64,000 bases of DNA from an uncultured Bilophila sp. (GCA_902373525.1 CABKMN010000001.1:186001-250000), one strand, 5' to 3'. Numbered from the stretch's first letter, positions 8,250-17,388 are shown. Numbers and translations are program-made. Notes: generated by a model from the sequence alone, not told the origin.

Positions 8250-9521
8250 ATGAAAACGGTTGTCCTGAGTGTGTTTCTGATCGGACTGACCGTCTGTGTC
8301 AGCACCGGAGCAACGGTCCTTTGGGCACTCCTGCTCGGGCTGTTCTGTTTCGTGGGATATGCGTTCCTTCAGGGGCATCCGGCGCGAGACGTCGCCTCCA
8401 TGTTGCTTGCGGGCATACGGCAAGTCGGCAACATCCTCCTTATTTTCGTCCTGATCGGCATGCTCACCGCCGTCTGGCGGGCCAGCGGCACCATCCCGTT
8501 CATTATCAGCAATACGCTGCCGCTCGTGAACCCGACGTACTTTCCCCTGTGGGTATTTTTGCTGTGTACCTTGCTGAGCCTTTTGCTCGGCACTTCCATA
8601 GGCACCGTCAGCACAATCGGCGTCATCTTCATGTTGCTGGCGCGCACGGCGGGCCTGAACGAAGCCGTCACCGCCGGAGCCGTCATGAGCGGCATCTACG
8701 TGGGGGATCGGTGCTCGCCCATGTCCTCAAGCGCGGCGCTGGTCTGCGCCCTTACCGGCACCAACATCTACGACAATATCCGGGCCATGTGGCGGACCTC
8801 GGCGGTCCCCTTCGCACTGGCCTGTGCGGGCTACCTCGCCTTTTCCTCCGGGGCGGCACGGCTGGGCCCGGAAGCCTCGGGACGGCTGGAAACCTTCTTC
8901 ACGCTCAATCCGTGGACGTTGCTGCCCGCCGCCTGCATCGTCATCCTCAGCCTGTGCCGAATCGAAGTGAAACGGACCATGCTCTGGAGCATCCTCACGG
9001 GATGCGGCGTGTGCCTGTTCGTCCAACACATGTCCGCCTCCGATCTCTTCCGTTGCCTCGTCTTCGGGTACGCCCCCGCTCCGGGCATGGAGATACTGGC
9101 GGGAGGAGGCATCCTGTCCATGGCGTCGGTAACGGGCATCGTGCTGCTGTCGTCCTCCTACTCGGGCATTTTCGACGCTACCGGATTGCTGAACGGCTTC
9201 GAGCGCGCAATCGCCTCGCTGGCGCGGCGGATCGGAGCGTTCCGGGCCACCGCGCTGGTCAGCGTTCCCGTCTCGGCCATCAGCTGCAACCAGACGCTGG
9301 CCGCCATCCTAACCTGCCGTCTCTGCCGCACCGGCTACCCCGACCGGAGGGCCCTCGCGCTCCCGCTGGAAAACAGCGTCATCCTCATCGCCGCTCTGGT
9401 GCCGTGGAGCATTGCATGCAGCGTGCCCTGCGCCACGCTCGGCGTGGGCATGGAATGCCTGCCCTACGCCCTGTACCTCTATCTCGTCCCGCTGCTGTAC
9501 GCGTTCCGGAAGGGCGCATGA
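8250..9521 (+). CDS. NhaC-family Na+/H+ antiporter
   Basis: A 423-residue inner-membrane protein with about eleven hydrophobic helices. The NhaC-family core is recognisable in GTSIGTVSTIGVIFM (around residue 112) and in the loop SGIYVGDRCSPMSSSAAL, where Asp and Cys/Ser residues line the ion path. A second inverted half includes SSYSGIFDATG and SVPVSAISCNQTLAAIL. NhaC-type proteins exchange Na+ for H+ or malate/lactate; the exact substrates are not known. The ATG is preceded by a GGAGGGGGG stretch. A small membrane ORF follows 86 bases downstream. Confidence 0.85.
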   Translation: MKTVVLSVFLIGLTVCVSTGATVLWALLLGLFCFVGYAFLQGHPARDVASMLLAGIRQVGNILLIFVLIGMLTAVWRASGTIPFIISNTLPLVNPTYFPLWVFLLCTLLSLLLGTSIGTVSTIGVIFMLLARTAGLNEAVTAGAVMSGIYVGDRCSPMSSSAALVCALTGTNIYDNIRAMWRTSAVPFALACAGYLAFSSGAARLGPEASGRLETFFTLNPWTLLPAACIVILSLCRIEVKRTMLWSILTGCGVCLFVQHMSASDLFRCLVFGYAPAPGMEILAGGGILSMASVTGIVLLSSSYSGIFDATGLLNGFERAIASLARRIGAFRATALVSVPVSAISCNQTLAAILTCRLCRTGYPDRRALALPLENSVILIAALVPWSIACSVPCATLGVGMECLPYALYLYLVPLLYAFRKGA

Positions 9522-9607
9522 TTCCACTTGTTCCTTCCCCCTATCCGGGGTAAGAATCAGGCGTTCCCCGGCACGGTCCGGGGTCCTTCATCCTTTCGAG
9601 GTACATT

Positions 9608-9700
9608 ATGGACGGATTGACCGGGCCCCTCATTTCTTTCATCTGCGCCATCCTGATCGGTATCGTTCTGGGCAAATACATCTCCCGCCGCAAAAAATAA
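9608..9700 (+). CDS. Small single-helix membrane protein (30 aa)
   Basis: ATG at 9608 with GAGG seven bases upstream and a TAA stop. The product has one hydrophobic helix (ISFICAILIGIVLGKYI) ending in a basic tail (SRRKK), the usual orientation for a tiny inner-membrane protein with a cytoplasmic C-terminus. It lies just downstream of the NhaC-like antiporter and may be co-transcribed with it. No family is recognised. A second ORF of the same design occurs at 10612. Confidence 0.6.
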   Translation: MDGLTGPLISFICAILIGIVLGKYISRRKK

Positions 9701-10134
9701 CCGTTTTCCCCGAGCCTTCCGCCCTGCCCCCATACAGTGCCCGTCAATCCCCATTTCTGCACCCCCAACCGACAGGCAACATCCGAAACCGTCGGGAACG
9801 CCTTGGGATAGGCTTTCGCGATGGCGGCTTGCTTTCGGGCGTCTGCCGTCACGTCAGCACTACGCGCAAATGTATTTTCCCTCGTCCATATCCCGCCGCC
9901 GGGAAACGCCTTCAAAACAAATCCGAAAACATGTCTGGTCGCCGTTCTCAGGGCTTACCCGCGATCTTACGACAGGCGAAGGTGCCCTTTTCTTCTGTCT
10001 GCCGCATATAACGCCTTATTTTTCACAATATCGACGTATTTCCATCATCGGAAAGACAACCCTCTCTTTTCCCAAGCCTATTGACGGAAAACCATTCCTC
10101 GTTTATGGTCAATCCAAACCAGCGACGGTGTGCC
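9701..10134. other. Intergenic stretch without a supported gene
   Basis: Overlapping reading frames are present on both strands, but none has a good ribosome site or recognisable protein features. The left end is C-rich. Nothing else is seen. Confidence 0.5.
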
Positions 10135-10521
10135 ATGTCTCGGAATCCCTTCTCGCAACGAGGACATATCCTCAAGAGTATCATGCTGTTGGCGATTGCC
10201 ATCATGATGCTGTGCGTGTCGGGAACGCCGTCGGACCGGTCGCCTCTTGAAACTTCGTTCACAACGGTACCGGCAACCCACAGCGAACTGCTCCCCGCGG
10301 GTACGGACTACGAACTGATAAAGGCCGAAACGGCCATTCTCCCGCAGCGCGGTTTGAACAGAGCCCCGTCGTTCCCGGGGATTGCCCTGCTCCTCCTTTT
10401 TCTCTATCCCCGTTTCCTGCGCTCGCTCCGGGCGCGCTTCTGGGAAGACAGCCTGCTCCCCCGTATTCTGGAAATACGGGGCATGTTGCCTCTCCCTCTC
10501 GCCCCTCCGTTGAACTCCTGA
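10135..10521 (+). CDS. Hypothetical protein with two hydrophobic segments
   Basis: The frame encodes 128 residues from the ATG at 10135. A basic N-terminus is followed by a hydrophobic stretch (ILKSIMLLAIAIMMLCVS), a polar section rich in Ser/Thr/Pro, and a second hydrophobic stretch (FPGIALLLLFLYP) followed by Arg-rich residues. The first segment could be a signal peptide or anchor. The ribosome site is poor and the 3' part contains a perfect hairpin, so the frame may not be translated throughout. No family is recognised. Confidence 0.4.
   Translation: MSRNPFSQRGHILKSIMLLAIAIMMLCVSGTPSDRSPLETSFTTVPATHSELLPAGTDYELIKAETAILPQRGLNRAPSFPGIALLLLFLYPRFLRSLRARFWEDSLLPRILEIRGMLPLPLAPPLNS
10459..10481. 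repeat. Perfect 9-bp inverted repeat
   Basis: CCCCGTATT and AATACGGGG separated by CTGGA. It lies within the preceding hypothetical frame and about 130 bases upstream of the 31-aa ORF. There is no T-run, so it is not a classical terminator. Confidence 0.6.
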
Positions 10522-10611
10522 TGCCTTGGACCTCCGTGCCCTTTCAGGCCGGCATCCCACACGCCCGGACCATCCTCCGGTGACGGTCCCGGCAAACGAC
10601 AAGGAGTTCTT

Positions 10612-10707
10612 ATGGACCTCGGAATGCGCGTTTTCATCGCTTGTTCGGCTTTTGTCCTTCTGTGCGTCGTCCTCGGCTACATCGGCAAGAAGCTGTCCGA
10701 CGAATAG
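10612..10707 (+). CDS. Small single-helix membrane protein (31 aa)
   Basis: ATG with a strong AAGGAG five bases upstream and a TAG stop. The product has one hydrophobic helix (FIACSAFVLLCVVLGYI) and a charged tail (GKKLSDE). The strong ribosome site makes translation likely. It resembles the 30-aa ORF at 9608 only in architecture. No family is recognised. Confidence 0.6.
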   Translation: MDLGMRVFIACSAFVLLCVVLGYIGKKLSDE

Positions 10708-10884
10708 TTACAGGGTGACTCTCCCGTGAAAAGGGCTGCCGTCCCGACCGACGGCAGCCACAAGATATTCTCGGATACCCGCAAACACCGTCCTCCGGGT
10801 ATCGTTTTTCACCTTTTTTCCCGTGCGGAGCGTTTTTCCGCTTGACTTCACGGGCGTTCTCTGAGAGAAGACTTCCCACGTTGT

Positions 10885-10959
10885 TGGGCTATCGTTCAAT
10901 TGGCAGGACGACGGATTCTGGTCCCGTTAATCGTGGTTCAAGTCCACGTAGCCCAGCCA
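10885..10959 (+). tRNA. tRNA-Gln (anticodon CTG)
   Basis: A 75-nt cloverleaf with encoded CCA. The acceptor stem is TGGGCTA/TAGCCCA with discriminator G. The anticodon loop is TTCTGGT. The stem ACGGA/CCCGT has an A-C mismatch at the loop-closing pair. The T-arm is CGTGG-TTCAAGT-CCACG. Confidence 0.93.
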
Positions 10960-10967
10960 GATTTTTT

Positions 10968-10994
10968 AAGGAAGGTTTCGGCCTTCCTTTTTTC
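10968..10994 (+). terminator. Terminator of tRNA-Gln
   Basis: AAGGAAGG / CCTTCCTT with a 6-nt loop, followed by a T-run, 9 bases after the tRNA 3' end. Confidence 0.9.
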
Positions 10995-11014
10995 ATATCT
11001 TTTCGCGTGATACA

Positions 11015-11054
11015 AAAACGCCGGAGAAGGGGAAACCCGCTGCTCCGGCGTTTT
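11015..11054 (-). terminator. Terminator of the hynBAC operon
   Basis: Inverted repeat AAAACGCCGGAG / CTCCGGCGTTTT with a 16-nt loop. It gives a U-tract on both strands and sits 22 bases past the hynC stop. Confidence 0.85.
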
Positions 11055-11075
11055 GTCATCCTATCGTAATACCTG

Positions 11076-11552
11076 CTACGCCGCGATGACGCCCCTGGAA
11101 CGCAATTCGTCAAGCACCTTTTCGGCCAGTTCGGGCAACCGTTCCTGACAGTGCGGCGTCAACGCCATTGCCATCGTGTGGTAGTCTGCGGGCTCCATGC
11201 CGATGACCACCGCGTCCGGCCTGTGGCCAGCCAGATCGCAATAAATCAACGTGTCCACCAAGTCGGTCTGGTGCATGGAATCGCGGAAGCTCATGCTCTC
11301 GCGCAGGCCCTCCCCTTCCAAACGGTACAGGGTGCCCGGCTCGCCGCCCCCGAGAACGGCATCCACCACGATCAGCAGATCACTCCCCATGATGGCGTCC
11401 ATGAGCCGAATGCCGAGCGTGCCGCCGTCCATGAGCGTCACGTTTTCGGGCAGGACGGCGCACCGCTGCAGATGCTCAACGGTGCGCACGCCGATGCCTT
11501 CGTCGGAGAACAGAATATTGCCTACACCCAAAACAAGCACCTGTTCAGCCAT
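11076..11552 (-). CDS. hynC: Hydrogenase maturation endopeptidase (HynC/HyaD type)
   Basis: A 158-residue protease of the HycI/HyaD family. The N-terminus has the family motif VLGVGNILFSDEGIGVRTVEHL (residues about 6-27), in which Glu binds the active-site nickel of the precursor. DAVLGGG (around residue 67) and the His-containing segment SMHQTDLVD are further ligands. It removes the C-terminal peptide of the large subunit once nickel is inserted, which here would be the 15 residues after His542 of HynA. The gene follows hynA by 19 bases and ends the operon. Confidence 0.93.
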   Translation of the reverse strand: MAEQVLVLGVGNILFSDEGIGVRTVEHLQRCAVLPENVTLMDGGTLGIRLMDAIMGSDLLIVVDAVLGGGEPGTLYRLEGEGLRESMSFRDSMHQTDLVDTLIYCDLAGHRPDAVVIGMEPADYHTMAMALTPHCQERLPELAEKVLDELRSRGVIAA

Positions 11553-11571
11553 ATCCGTTCTCCCGTTGTCC

Positions 11572-13245
11572 CTACAGAATCGTAAACTTGCTGACTTCGT
11601 TGGTTCGACCGTCGATCACATGCACCGCGCAGGCGATGCAGGGGTCGAAGGAATGGACCGTGCGCAGAATTTCCACAGGCCGCTTGGGATCGGCGATGGG
11701 CGTATCCATAAGCGCTTCCTCGACGGCGCTTGGAATGCCGTTGGCGCAGCGCGGGCCGAGATTCCATGTGGACGGCACGACCAACTGGAAGTTGGCGACC
11801 TTCTTGTTTTCAATGACGAGCCAATGCGACAGGCCGCCGCGCGGGGCGTTGACGAAGCCGACGCCTTCACCCTTGTCCGGCACTTCGCAGTTTTCGACGA
11901 TCTTCTTGTCCCCGGAGGCGACGTTGGCCTTGTAGGCTTCGAGCAGTTCGCCGGTCTTCTTGGCGATGACCGCCGTTTCGATACCGCGGGCGGCGGTACG
12001 GCCGAGCGTCGAGAAGAGGTCCGCCGGTGTCAGGTTCAGGGTCTGGAGCACGGTATCCACCACCGGCTTCACGTCCCCGTTGCCGCTCAGGTAGGCCACC
12101 AGAATCTGCGCGAGCGGACCCGTTTCCACGGCGCGTCCGTCGTAGCGGGGAGCCTTCATCCACGAATAGCGGTCCTTGTCCCCCATGAAGGTGAACCGGG
12201 GTTCGGTGACGCCCTGGAACGGCTTGTGCGCCTTGTCGCCCACATACCAGCTATGCCGCACGTGCTCCTCGATTTTCGAGGGGTCAAAGGGCAGCACTTC
12301 CAGCTTGCGGTCGAACAGAACGCCCGGCTTGAGCCAGCGGGTTTCGAGCTTGCGCTCGTCGCCGGGGAATTCCCCGAACGTCATAAAGTTGGTCGTACCC
12401 CCGATCTTCGTCCAGTCCTTGTACGCACCGCCTACGAGCAGCAGGTCGGGAATGTAGACCTGATTCACGAAGTCGTTGACTTCCTTGTACAGGCCTTCGA
12501 ATTCGTTGATCCGTTCCGGGGTCAGGCTTTCGTAACAGGTCACGCCGCCGGCCACGAGGAACTGCGTGTGCGGGTTCTTCGCGCCGAACACCGCCATGGC
12601 CCGCGCGGCCTTGACCTGAAGCCGCAGGGCTTCCAGATAGTGCGCGGTGGCAATAAGGTTGGCTTCAGGATCAAGATAGTAGGCGGGATGACCGCCAAGG
12701 AAATAGGCATTGGTGAACGGTCCGAGCTGGCCGCTCTCCACAAAGGCTTTCAGCTTGGCCTGTACGGCCTTCAAATCGTCGGCAGAGGTGGGACGCGGAG
12801 AAATGGAGGAGCACAGCTTCGCGGCCTTGACCGGATCGGCCTGCAACGCGCTGGTCACGTCCACGAAATCGAGGGCGTGCAGGTGATAGAAGTGCACGAT
12901 GTGGTCATGCAGGTACTGCATGCCGAGCACAAGGTTACGGATGTAGGTGGCGTTCTTGGGGATTTCCACCTTGATCGCGTCTTCGAGCGCGCGGGTGGAG
13001 CACAGTGCGTGGGTGTAGGTGCACACGCCGCAGGTACGCTGCGTAAAGTGCTGCACGTCGCGGGGATCACGCCCGACCAGAATCGTTTCCAGACCACGGA
13101 ACAGGGTGCCGACGCTGCGGGCGTCTTTGACGCGCCCGTTCTGGACTTCCACCTCAATGCGCAAATGGCCTTCGATACGGGTCAGAGGGTCAATGACGAC
13201 AGGGCCGGTGAAACTGCTCTGGGGAGTTTTTCTGACTTCGCTCAT
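11572..13245 (-). CDS. hynA: Periplasmic [NiFe] hydrogenase large subunit
   Basis: A 557-residue catalytic subunit. The L1 motif RTCGVCTYTHA supplies Cys72 and Cys75, and the L2 motif DPCIACAVH supplies Cys536 and Cys539; together they ligate the Ni-Fe(CN)2CO centre. The N-terminal DPLTRIEGHLRIEVE motif is also typical. The 15-residue tail after His542 (VIDGRTNEVSKFTIL) is the peptide removed on maturation. There is no signal peptide, so it would be carried across the membrane with the Tat-signal-bearing small subunit. It splits or forms H2 in the periplasm, usually exchanging electrons with type I cytochrome c3. It follows hynB by 13 bases. Confidence 0.97.
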   Translation of the reverse strand: MSEVRKTPQSSFTGPVVIDPLTRIEGHLRIEVEVQNGRVKDARSVGTLFRGLETILVGRDPRDVQHFTQRTCGVCTYTHALCSTRALEDAIKVEIPKNATYIRNLVLGMQYLHDHIVHFYHLHALDFVDVTSALQADPVKAAKLCSSISPRPTSADDLKAVQAKLKAFVESGQLGPFTNAYFLGGHPAYYLDPEANLIATAHYLEALRLQVKAARAMAVFGAKNPHTQFLVAGGVTCYESLTPERINEFEGLYKEVNDFVNQVYIPDLLLVGGAYKDWTKIGGTTNFMTFGEFPGDERKLETRWLKPGVLFDRKLEVLPFDPSKIEEHVRHSWYVGDKAHKPFQGVTEPRFTFMGDKDRYSWMKAPRYDGRAVETGPLAQILVAYLSGNGDVKPVVDTVLQTLNLTPADLFSTLGRTAARGIETAVIAKKTGELLEAYKANVASGDKKIVENCEVPDKGEGVGFVNAPRGGLSHWLVIENKKVANFQLVVPSTWNLGPRCANGIPSAVEEALMDTPIADPKRPVEILRTVHSFDPCIACAVHVIDGRTNEVSKFTIL

Positions 13246-13258
13246 GGGTGATCATCCT

Positions 13259-14209
13259 CTAGTTTTCGTAGAACGGTGACAGGTTGTCCCAGAAACCGGG
13301 TTCGCTGCAGCCAATGCACGGGTGACCGGCACCCACGGGCCAGTTTGTGCCGTTAAACTTGACCTTCGGACAATTGTTCATGGTATCAGGCCCCTTACAG
13401 CCCAATTCGTACAAACACCAGCCGTTGCGGGCTTCTTCGGAATCAAAGGAAGGAGCGAATTCGCCGTTGTCGAAGTGTTCCCGGCGCTCGCACTGGTCAT
13501 GCACGCTCTTGCCGTAGAACATCATGGGGCGGTTGTTGGCGTCGAGTTCGATCTTGTCGCCGCGCAGGAACGCCACCAGCGTGCCTACGAGATTCAGTGG
13601 ATTCGGGGGGCAGCCGCCGATGTTGATGGCCTTGACGCCCTTGTCGGCAAAGCACTCGTTGACGCCCTTGGCTCCGGTGGGATTGGGCTTCGCGGCCTGC
13701 ACGCCGCCGAACGCGGCACAGGTGCCGTAGGCGACCACGGCCTTGGCCTTGGGAAGGATGCGGCTACAGATGTCCAGCATCGTGTGACCGGCGATATACC
13801 CGTATTTCCCCTCGTTGGCGGTGGGAATCGCACCTTCGACCACACAGATGAAGCCTTCGGGAGCGGATACGGCCTTTTCCAGCGCGGCTTCGGCGGCTTC
13901 GCCCGCGGCGGCCATGATCGTCTCATGGTAGTCGAGCGAAATCGTGTCCAGAATGAGTTCGTCGATGAACGGCTGTCCCGTACGCAGCAGGGCCTCGGAA
14001 CACCCCGTGCATTCGGCGTTGTGCAGATACACGACGGAGGGACGCCGGGGCATGGTCAGCGCCTGCGCGACCTGCGAGGCAAATCCCGGCCCCATGCCCA
14101 TCGTCACCGCGACCATGCTACAGTATTTCAAAAAATCTCGACGGGAAATGCCCTGCCGTTCCAGCCGCGCCTCAACGTTCTCTTTTCCCAGACCAATGGC
14201 AATACGCAT
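13259..14209 (-). CDS. hynB: Periplasmic [NiFe] hydrogenase small subunit, standard proximal cluster
   Basis: A 316-residue electron-transfer subunit. The Tat signal has the twin-arginine motif SRRDFLKYC (Arg23-Arg24) and a hydrophobic core ending near residue 51. The proximal [4Fe-4S] ligands are Cys67 and Cys70 (ECTGCSE), Cys164 and Cys200. The positions that carry extra cysteines in oxygen-tolerant enzymes are Gly69 and Gly169 here, so this is the ordinary oxygen-sensitive type. The C-terminus holds the [3Fe-4S] and distal [4Fe-4S] ligands ([31 protein letters not shown]) and has no membrane anchor. The start at 14209 has AAAAGGAG upstream. It leads hynB-hynA-hynC. Confidence 0.97.
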   Translation of the reverse strand: MRIAIGLGKENVEARLERQGISRRDFLKYCSMVAVTMGMGPGFASQVAQALTMPRRPSVVYLHNAECTGCSEALLRTGQPFIDELILDTISLDYHETIMAAAGEAAEAALEKAVSAPEGFICVVEGAIPTANEGKYGYIAGHTMLDICSRILPKAKAVVAYGTCAAFGGVQAAKPNPTGAKGVNECFADKGVKAINIGGCPPNPLNLVGTLVAFLRGDKIELDANNRPMMFYGKSVHDQCERREHFDNGEFAPSFDSEEARNGWCLYELGCKGPDTMNNCPKVKFNGTNWPVGAGHPCIGCSEPGFWDNLSPFYEN

Positions 14210-14693
14210 ACGCTTCTCCTTTTCAAACGACCGGCAAGAAACGTCGATCGCATGTGGATCAAAATGGTCGGAAACCCTCCGCGACCCGCGCGAACGCCGT
14301 GAAGACGCCACTGGACCGTTCGAAAAGAAAACGCCGGAAAACCCGCCGCGTCCCCCTGTCCTCCCCGGATAAAGAGACTCTCCTGCGAAACGCCAGTATA
14401 AGGGTATTCGAAGGCTACGGTAAGGATACGATCGTGTCAATAACGTTTCCGGAAAATCTTATAGTGAAAAAGAGCGCATTACACGGTGCATTATCTCTCT
14501 TGTCCCGCCGCGTGAGAATGCTTTCCTCTTGCGGAACACAGTGGTCCAACAGGGTGAACGGCCTCCAAACCGGGGTTGGTCATTTCAAAGGCTTCTCTTG
14601 AGACGGATGGAACATGCCCGGCGGCCTTCATCAAAGGGTACGAAAAAGGAGGAAACAATAAGGAAGGGTTAGTCTTTTCCGAACGGAAGGCAC
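14210..14693. other. Upstream region of hynB
   Basis: No supported coding sequence. The part nearest hynB (14380-14490) is AT-richer and presumably carries the hydrogenase promoter. I could not assign a clear sigma-70 or sigma-54 motif. Confidence 0.4.
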
Positions 14694-14716
14694 AAAAAAA
14701 GCGCCCTTTCGGCGCT
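14694..14716 (-). terminator. Terminator after the 82-aa gene
   Basis: AGCGCC-CTTTC-GGCGCT preceded by a run of seven A on the plus strand, giving a U-tract on the minus strand. It serves the leftward gene ending at 14793. Confidence 0.85.
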
Positions 14717-14792
14717 CCATGACGGCGTTCCTCCGCTTCTCCGGGGCTGTGCCCGCCGCAGCGGGACGCAGTATCCCGGCGGGGGAGAATCA

Positions 14793-15041
14793 TCAGGCCA
14801 GCTTCAGAAACTTTCCGGCCCGCTCCACCTGTTCCTGAATGCGGGCATCGCCGACCTTCTTGGATTTCAGGAAATGCTCAATCGCCCTGGCGACGTCAAC
14901 CATGGCGATACGCTGTTCCGAACACACCTTGCGCAATTCCTTGGCGCGCTTTTCTTCAGCCGGATGCCCGGCGAAAATATGATCCGAACTCCCAAAACAG
15001 CCGGGAACATGCGACTCCCACGTTTTCACTTTCTGTGACAT
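14793..15041 (-). CDS. Conserved-looking small cytoplasmic protein of unknown function
   Basis: An 82-residue hydrophilic protein rich in Lys, Glu and Arg with no signal peptide. Residues 25-80 look helical (EEKRAKELRKVC, DVARAIEHFLKSKK, IQEQVERAGKFL). It has two Cys and several His in the N-terminal half (SHVPGCFGSSDHIFAGH). The ATG follows GAAAGGAGATTCG, a good ribosome site, and a terminator follows the stop, so it is probably a monocistronic real gene. I do not recognise a family. Confidence 0.75.
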   Translation of the reverse strand: MSQKVKTWESHVPGCFGSSDHIFAGHPAEEKRAKELRKVCSEQRIAMVDVARAIEHFLKSKKVGDARIQEQVERAGKFLKLA

Positions 15042-15224
15042 GTCGAATCTCCTTTCTTCATATCATGGGGACGATTCCTCAGTTGTCAACCCTCAAATCA
15101 ACAGGATGGGGAAAACCACCCGCCGTGAGTTCGATGATTCTTTGCTCTCAACCGATTGTGTTTTCCGCAAACTGCGGTACAGTCGACGTATCCATATAAC
15201 AGTCTAACATTACAGGTGATCATT

Positions 15225-15614
15225 ATGAAACATTCCTACACGGCACTGGGCGGCTGCCTCCTCGCCGCCGGTCTGCTCCTCGTTCCCGCCGCCTCGGCCC
15301 ATGCCTCCGGGCTGACAAACCGTTTCCTCGCAGAATCCTCGTTCACGCAGAGCGTCAAGGACGGCTATCAGGACATCAAGAAAGACGTGAAGGAAACCGT
15401 GAACGAAATCACGGGCGACAACAAGAGCGATGCCCAGAAATTCCGGGAACGGCGGGACAAGGACCTGCACACCTATCAAAAGGACGCTCGGGACGCCCGC
15501 AAAGATTACGTGAAGAAACGCGAAAAGGCCCAGCAGGACTACCTGAAGCACCACAAGGAGCTCCCCCTCAAGGAGGACCTGAACAAGGACCTCAACGTTT
15601 CCCCCGCCAAGTAG
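15225..15614 (+). CDS. Small exported protein, highly charged
   Basis: A 129-residue protein with a clear Sec signal peptide (basic start, Leu/Ala core, cleavage near ASAHA-SG at about residue 28). The mature part is very rich in Lys and Asp, with repeats of the type KDARDARKDYVKKREKAQQD, and is probably alpha-helical in the periplasm. The ATG is preceded by AGGTGAT. It has its own terminator and no operon partners. The function is unknown; a periplasmic stress or cell-wall associated role would be speculation. Confidence 0.8.
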   Translation: MKHSYTALGGCLLAAGLLLVPAASAHASGLTNRFLAESSFTQSVKDGYQDIKKDVKETVNEITGDNKSDAQKFRERRDKDLHTYQKDARDARKDYVKKREKAQQDYLKHHKELPLKEDLNKDLNVSPAK

Positions 15615-15619
15615 CGGCA

Positions 15620-15646
15620 AGCCCCGGCTCGACCGGGGCTTTCTTT
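15620..15646 (+). terminator. Terminator after the exported charged protein
   Basis: AGCCCCGG / CCGGGGCT with a 5-nt loop and TTCTTTTT immediately after. Confidence 0.9.
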
Positions 15647-15762
15647 TTGGGCGAACGGGACGGACCGCCGAAAAACGCGGCCCCGCCTTTACAGGAATAC
15701 GGGGAAGGCGTATCGGACAAGATAACCTTATACGTCTTCACCCGTAGCCCAAGGGGGTCTCC

Positions 15763-17286
15763 ATGTCCTACAGTCCCGCACTGAGTTCTTCCTTCAATCG
15801 TACGAAAATGCGTGACGCCGCCCATGTCTGCGGCTTTTCCGGCATGTGCGCCATGTGCACCGCCGACTGTATCGGCAGCTGTGAAATCGGATTGTCCGCC
15901 GTCCGGGGCATGGAAATGGTCTACCCCACGACGACCGGAGAAAACCAGATCGCCTCGGAAAAAACGTATCCGGTGGACTATTCCCACTTCAACATCAACG
16001 GTCGGGTCTTCGGCGCGGTCGGCGCGCCGCTGGATGCGGACAAGGCGACCATCTATCATGTGAACCTCGAAACCGAAATCGGCACCCTCAATCCCGTCAG
16101 GCTGGCGATGCCGATTGTCCTGCCCGCGCTCATCAAGCTGAACTGGCCCGACTACTTCGGCGGCGCGGCGATGGCGGGCGTGAACGCGGTCATCGGGGAA
16201 GGGGCCGTCAGCAAGGACCCCACCCTGCGGTACGAAAACGGCAAGGTCGTACACGCGCCCAAGCTCCGCGAAATGCTCGACGCCTTCAACCGCTATGATC
16301 GCGGCTACGGGCAGATCGTCCTTCAGGTGAATTACGATGACGACGCACAGGGCGTCCCGGACTACGCCATCCGCGAATGCGGGGCCAAGGCCATCGAATT
16401 CAAGTTCGGGCAGTCCGCCAAGGGGACGCAGCCGGCCAACCTCGTCGGCTCGCTGGAAGACGCGCTGAAAAAACAGGAACAGGGCTTCCTCGTCCTGCCC
16501 GATCCGAGCGATCCCGCCGTGCAGGACGCCTACAAGCGCAAGGCCTGCCCGGCGTTCCACACCTATGGCCGCCTGCCGCTGTGGAGCGAGGAATACCTGC
16601 TCTCCCGCATCGACCAGCTCCGCAACATGGGCATGACCAACGTGTACTTCAAGATGGCGGGGTTCGATCCCGAAGACCTTGAGCACATCCTCCGTCTGGC
16701 CTCCAAAGCGCAGGTGGACATGGTCACCTTCGACGGCGCGGGCGGCGGCTCGGGGTACAGCCCCTGTAAGATGATGAACGAATGGTGTCTGCCCACGGTC
16801 GTCATGGAAAGCATCCTCTACGGCATCCTGAAGAAACTGCGGGCCGAGGAACTCCCCCTGCCCCATATCGCGATCACCGGCGGCTTCGCGACCGAAGATC
16901 AGATATACAAGGCGCTGGCCCTCGGCGCGCCCTTCGTTTCCGCCGTCGGCGTATGCCGCGCCAGCATGGCCGCCGCCATGAGCGCCAAGAAAATCGGGGA
17001 GCTCATCAAGGCTGGCAAGGTGCCGCCGGAACTCGCCCGCTACGGGAACACCGTGGACGAGCTGTTCAGCGATCTGCCCGAACTGCGCGGATTGTACGGG
17101 GAACAGGCAAACACCTTCTCCACCGGAGCCATCGGCGTGTATTCCTACCTCAACCGCCTCGCTTACGGTCTGCGGCATTTCGCGGCCCTGAACAGAAAGT
17201 TCGACGTCCGCTACATCGAGCGCCGCGACATCTTCCCCCTCACCCGCGACGCCCTTGATCTGCTCAACGGAACGTGGATGAAATAG
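15763..17286 (+). CDS. FMN-binding glutamate synthase-like protein
   Basis: A 507-residue protein of the stand-alone GltB2-like family (the FMN/TIM-barrel domain of glutamate synthase). The barrel is seen in YFKMAGFDPEDLE, DMVTFDGAGGGSGYSP (around residue 330) and the phosphate-binding region HIAITGGFATEDQIYKAL followed by GAPFVSAVGVCRASM. The N-terminus has a cysteine cluster, CGFSGMCAMCTADCIGSC (residues about 23-40), which could bind an iron-sulfur centre. The glutaminase domain is absent, so an ammonia- or ferredoxin-dependent oxidoreductase reaction is likelier than classical GOGAT. It stands alone between two terminators. Confidence 0.85.
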   Translation: MSYSPALSSSFNRTKMRDAAHVCGFSGMCAMCTADCIGSCEIGLSAVRGMEMVYPTTTGENQIASEKTYPVDYSHFNINGRVFGAVGAPLDADKATIYHVNLETEIGTLNPVRLAMPIVLPALIKLNWPDYFGGAAMAGVNAVIGEGAVSKDPTLRYENGKVVHAPKLREMLDAFNRYDRGYGQIVLQVNYDDDAQGVPDYAIRECGAKAIEFKFGQSAKGTQPANLVGSLEDALKKQEQGFLVLPDPSDPAVQDAYKRKACPAFHTYGRLPLWSEEYLLSRIDQLRNMGMTNVYFKMAGFDPEDLEHILRLASKAQVDMVTFDGAGGGSGYSPCKMMNEWCLPTVVMESILYGILKKLRAEELPLPHIAITGGFATEDQIYKALALGAPFVSAVGVCRASMAAAMSAKKIGELIKAGKVPPELARYGNTVDELFSDLPELRGLYGEQANTFSTGAIGVYSYLNRLAYGLRHFAALNRKFDVRYIERRDIFPLTRDALDLLNGTWMK

Positions 17287-17340
17287 GTTAGACGATACGA
17301 CATGTGACGACGCAGCCGCCGTTCGCATGCCCCTTCCCGT

Positions 17341-17380
17341 AAACGACAGGCCGGGATGTTCGTCCCGGCCTGTTCGTTTG
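17341..17380. terminator. Bidirectional terminator
   Basis: A long imperfect palindrome built on CAGGCCGGGA / TCCCGGCCTG, with A- and T-rich arms at both ends. It separates the rightward FMN protein gene from the leftward 156-aa gene. Confidence 0.8.
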
Positions 17381-17388
17381 TGAGGAAG

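Noticed and set aside
11251..13251. Long rightward frame opposite hynA
   Set aside because: It is a shadow of the hydrogenase large subunit.
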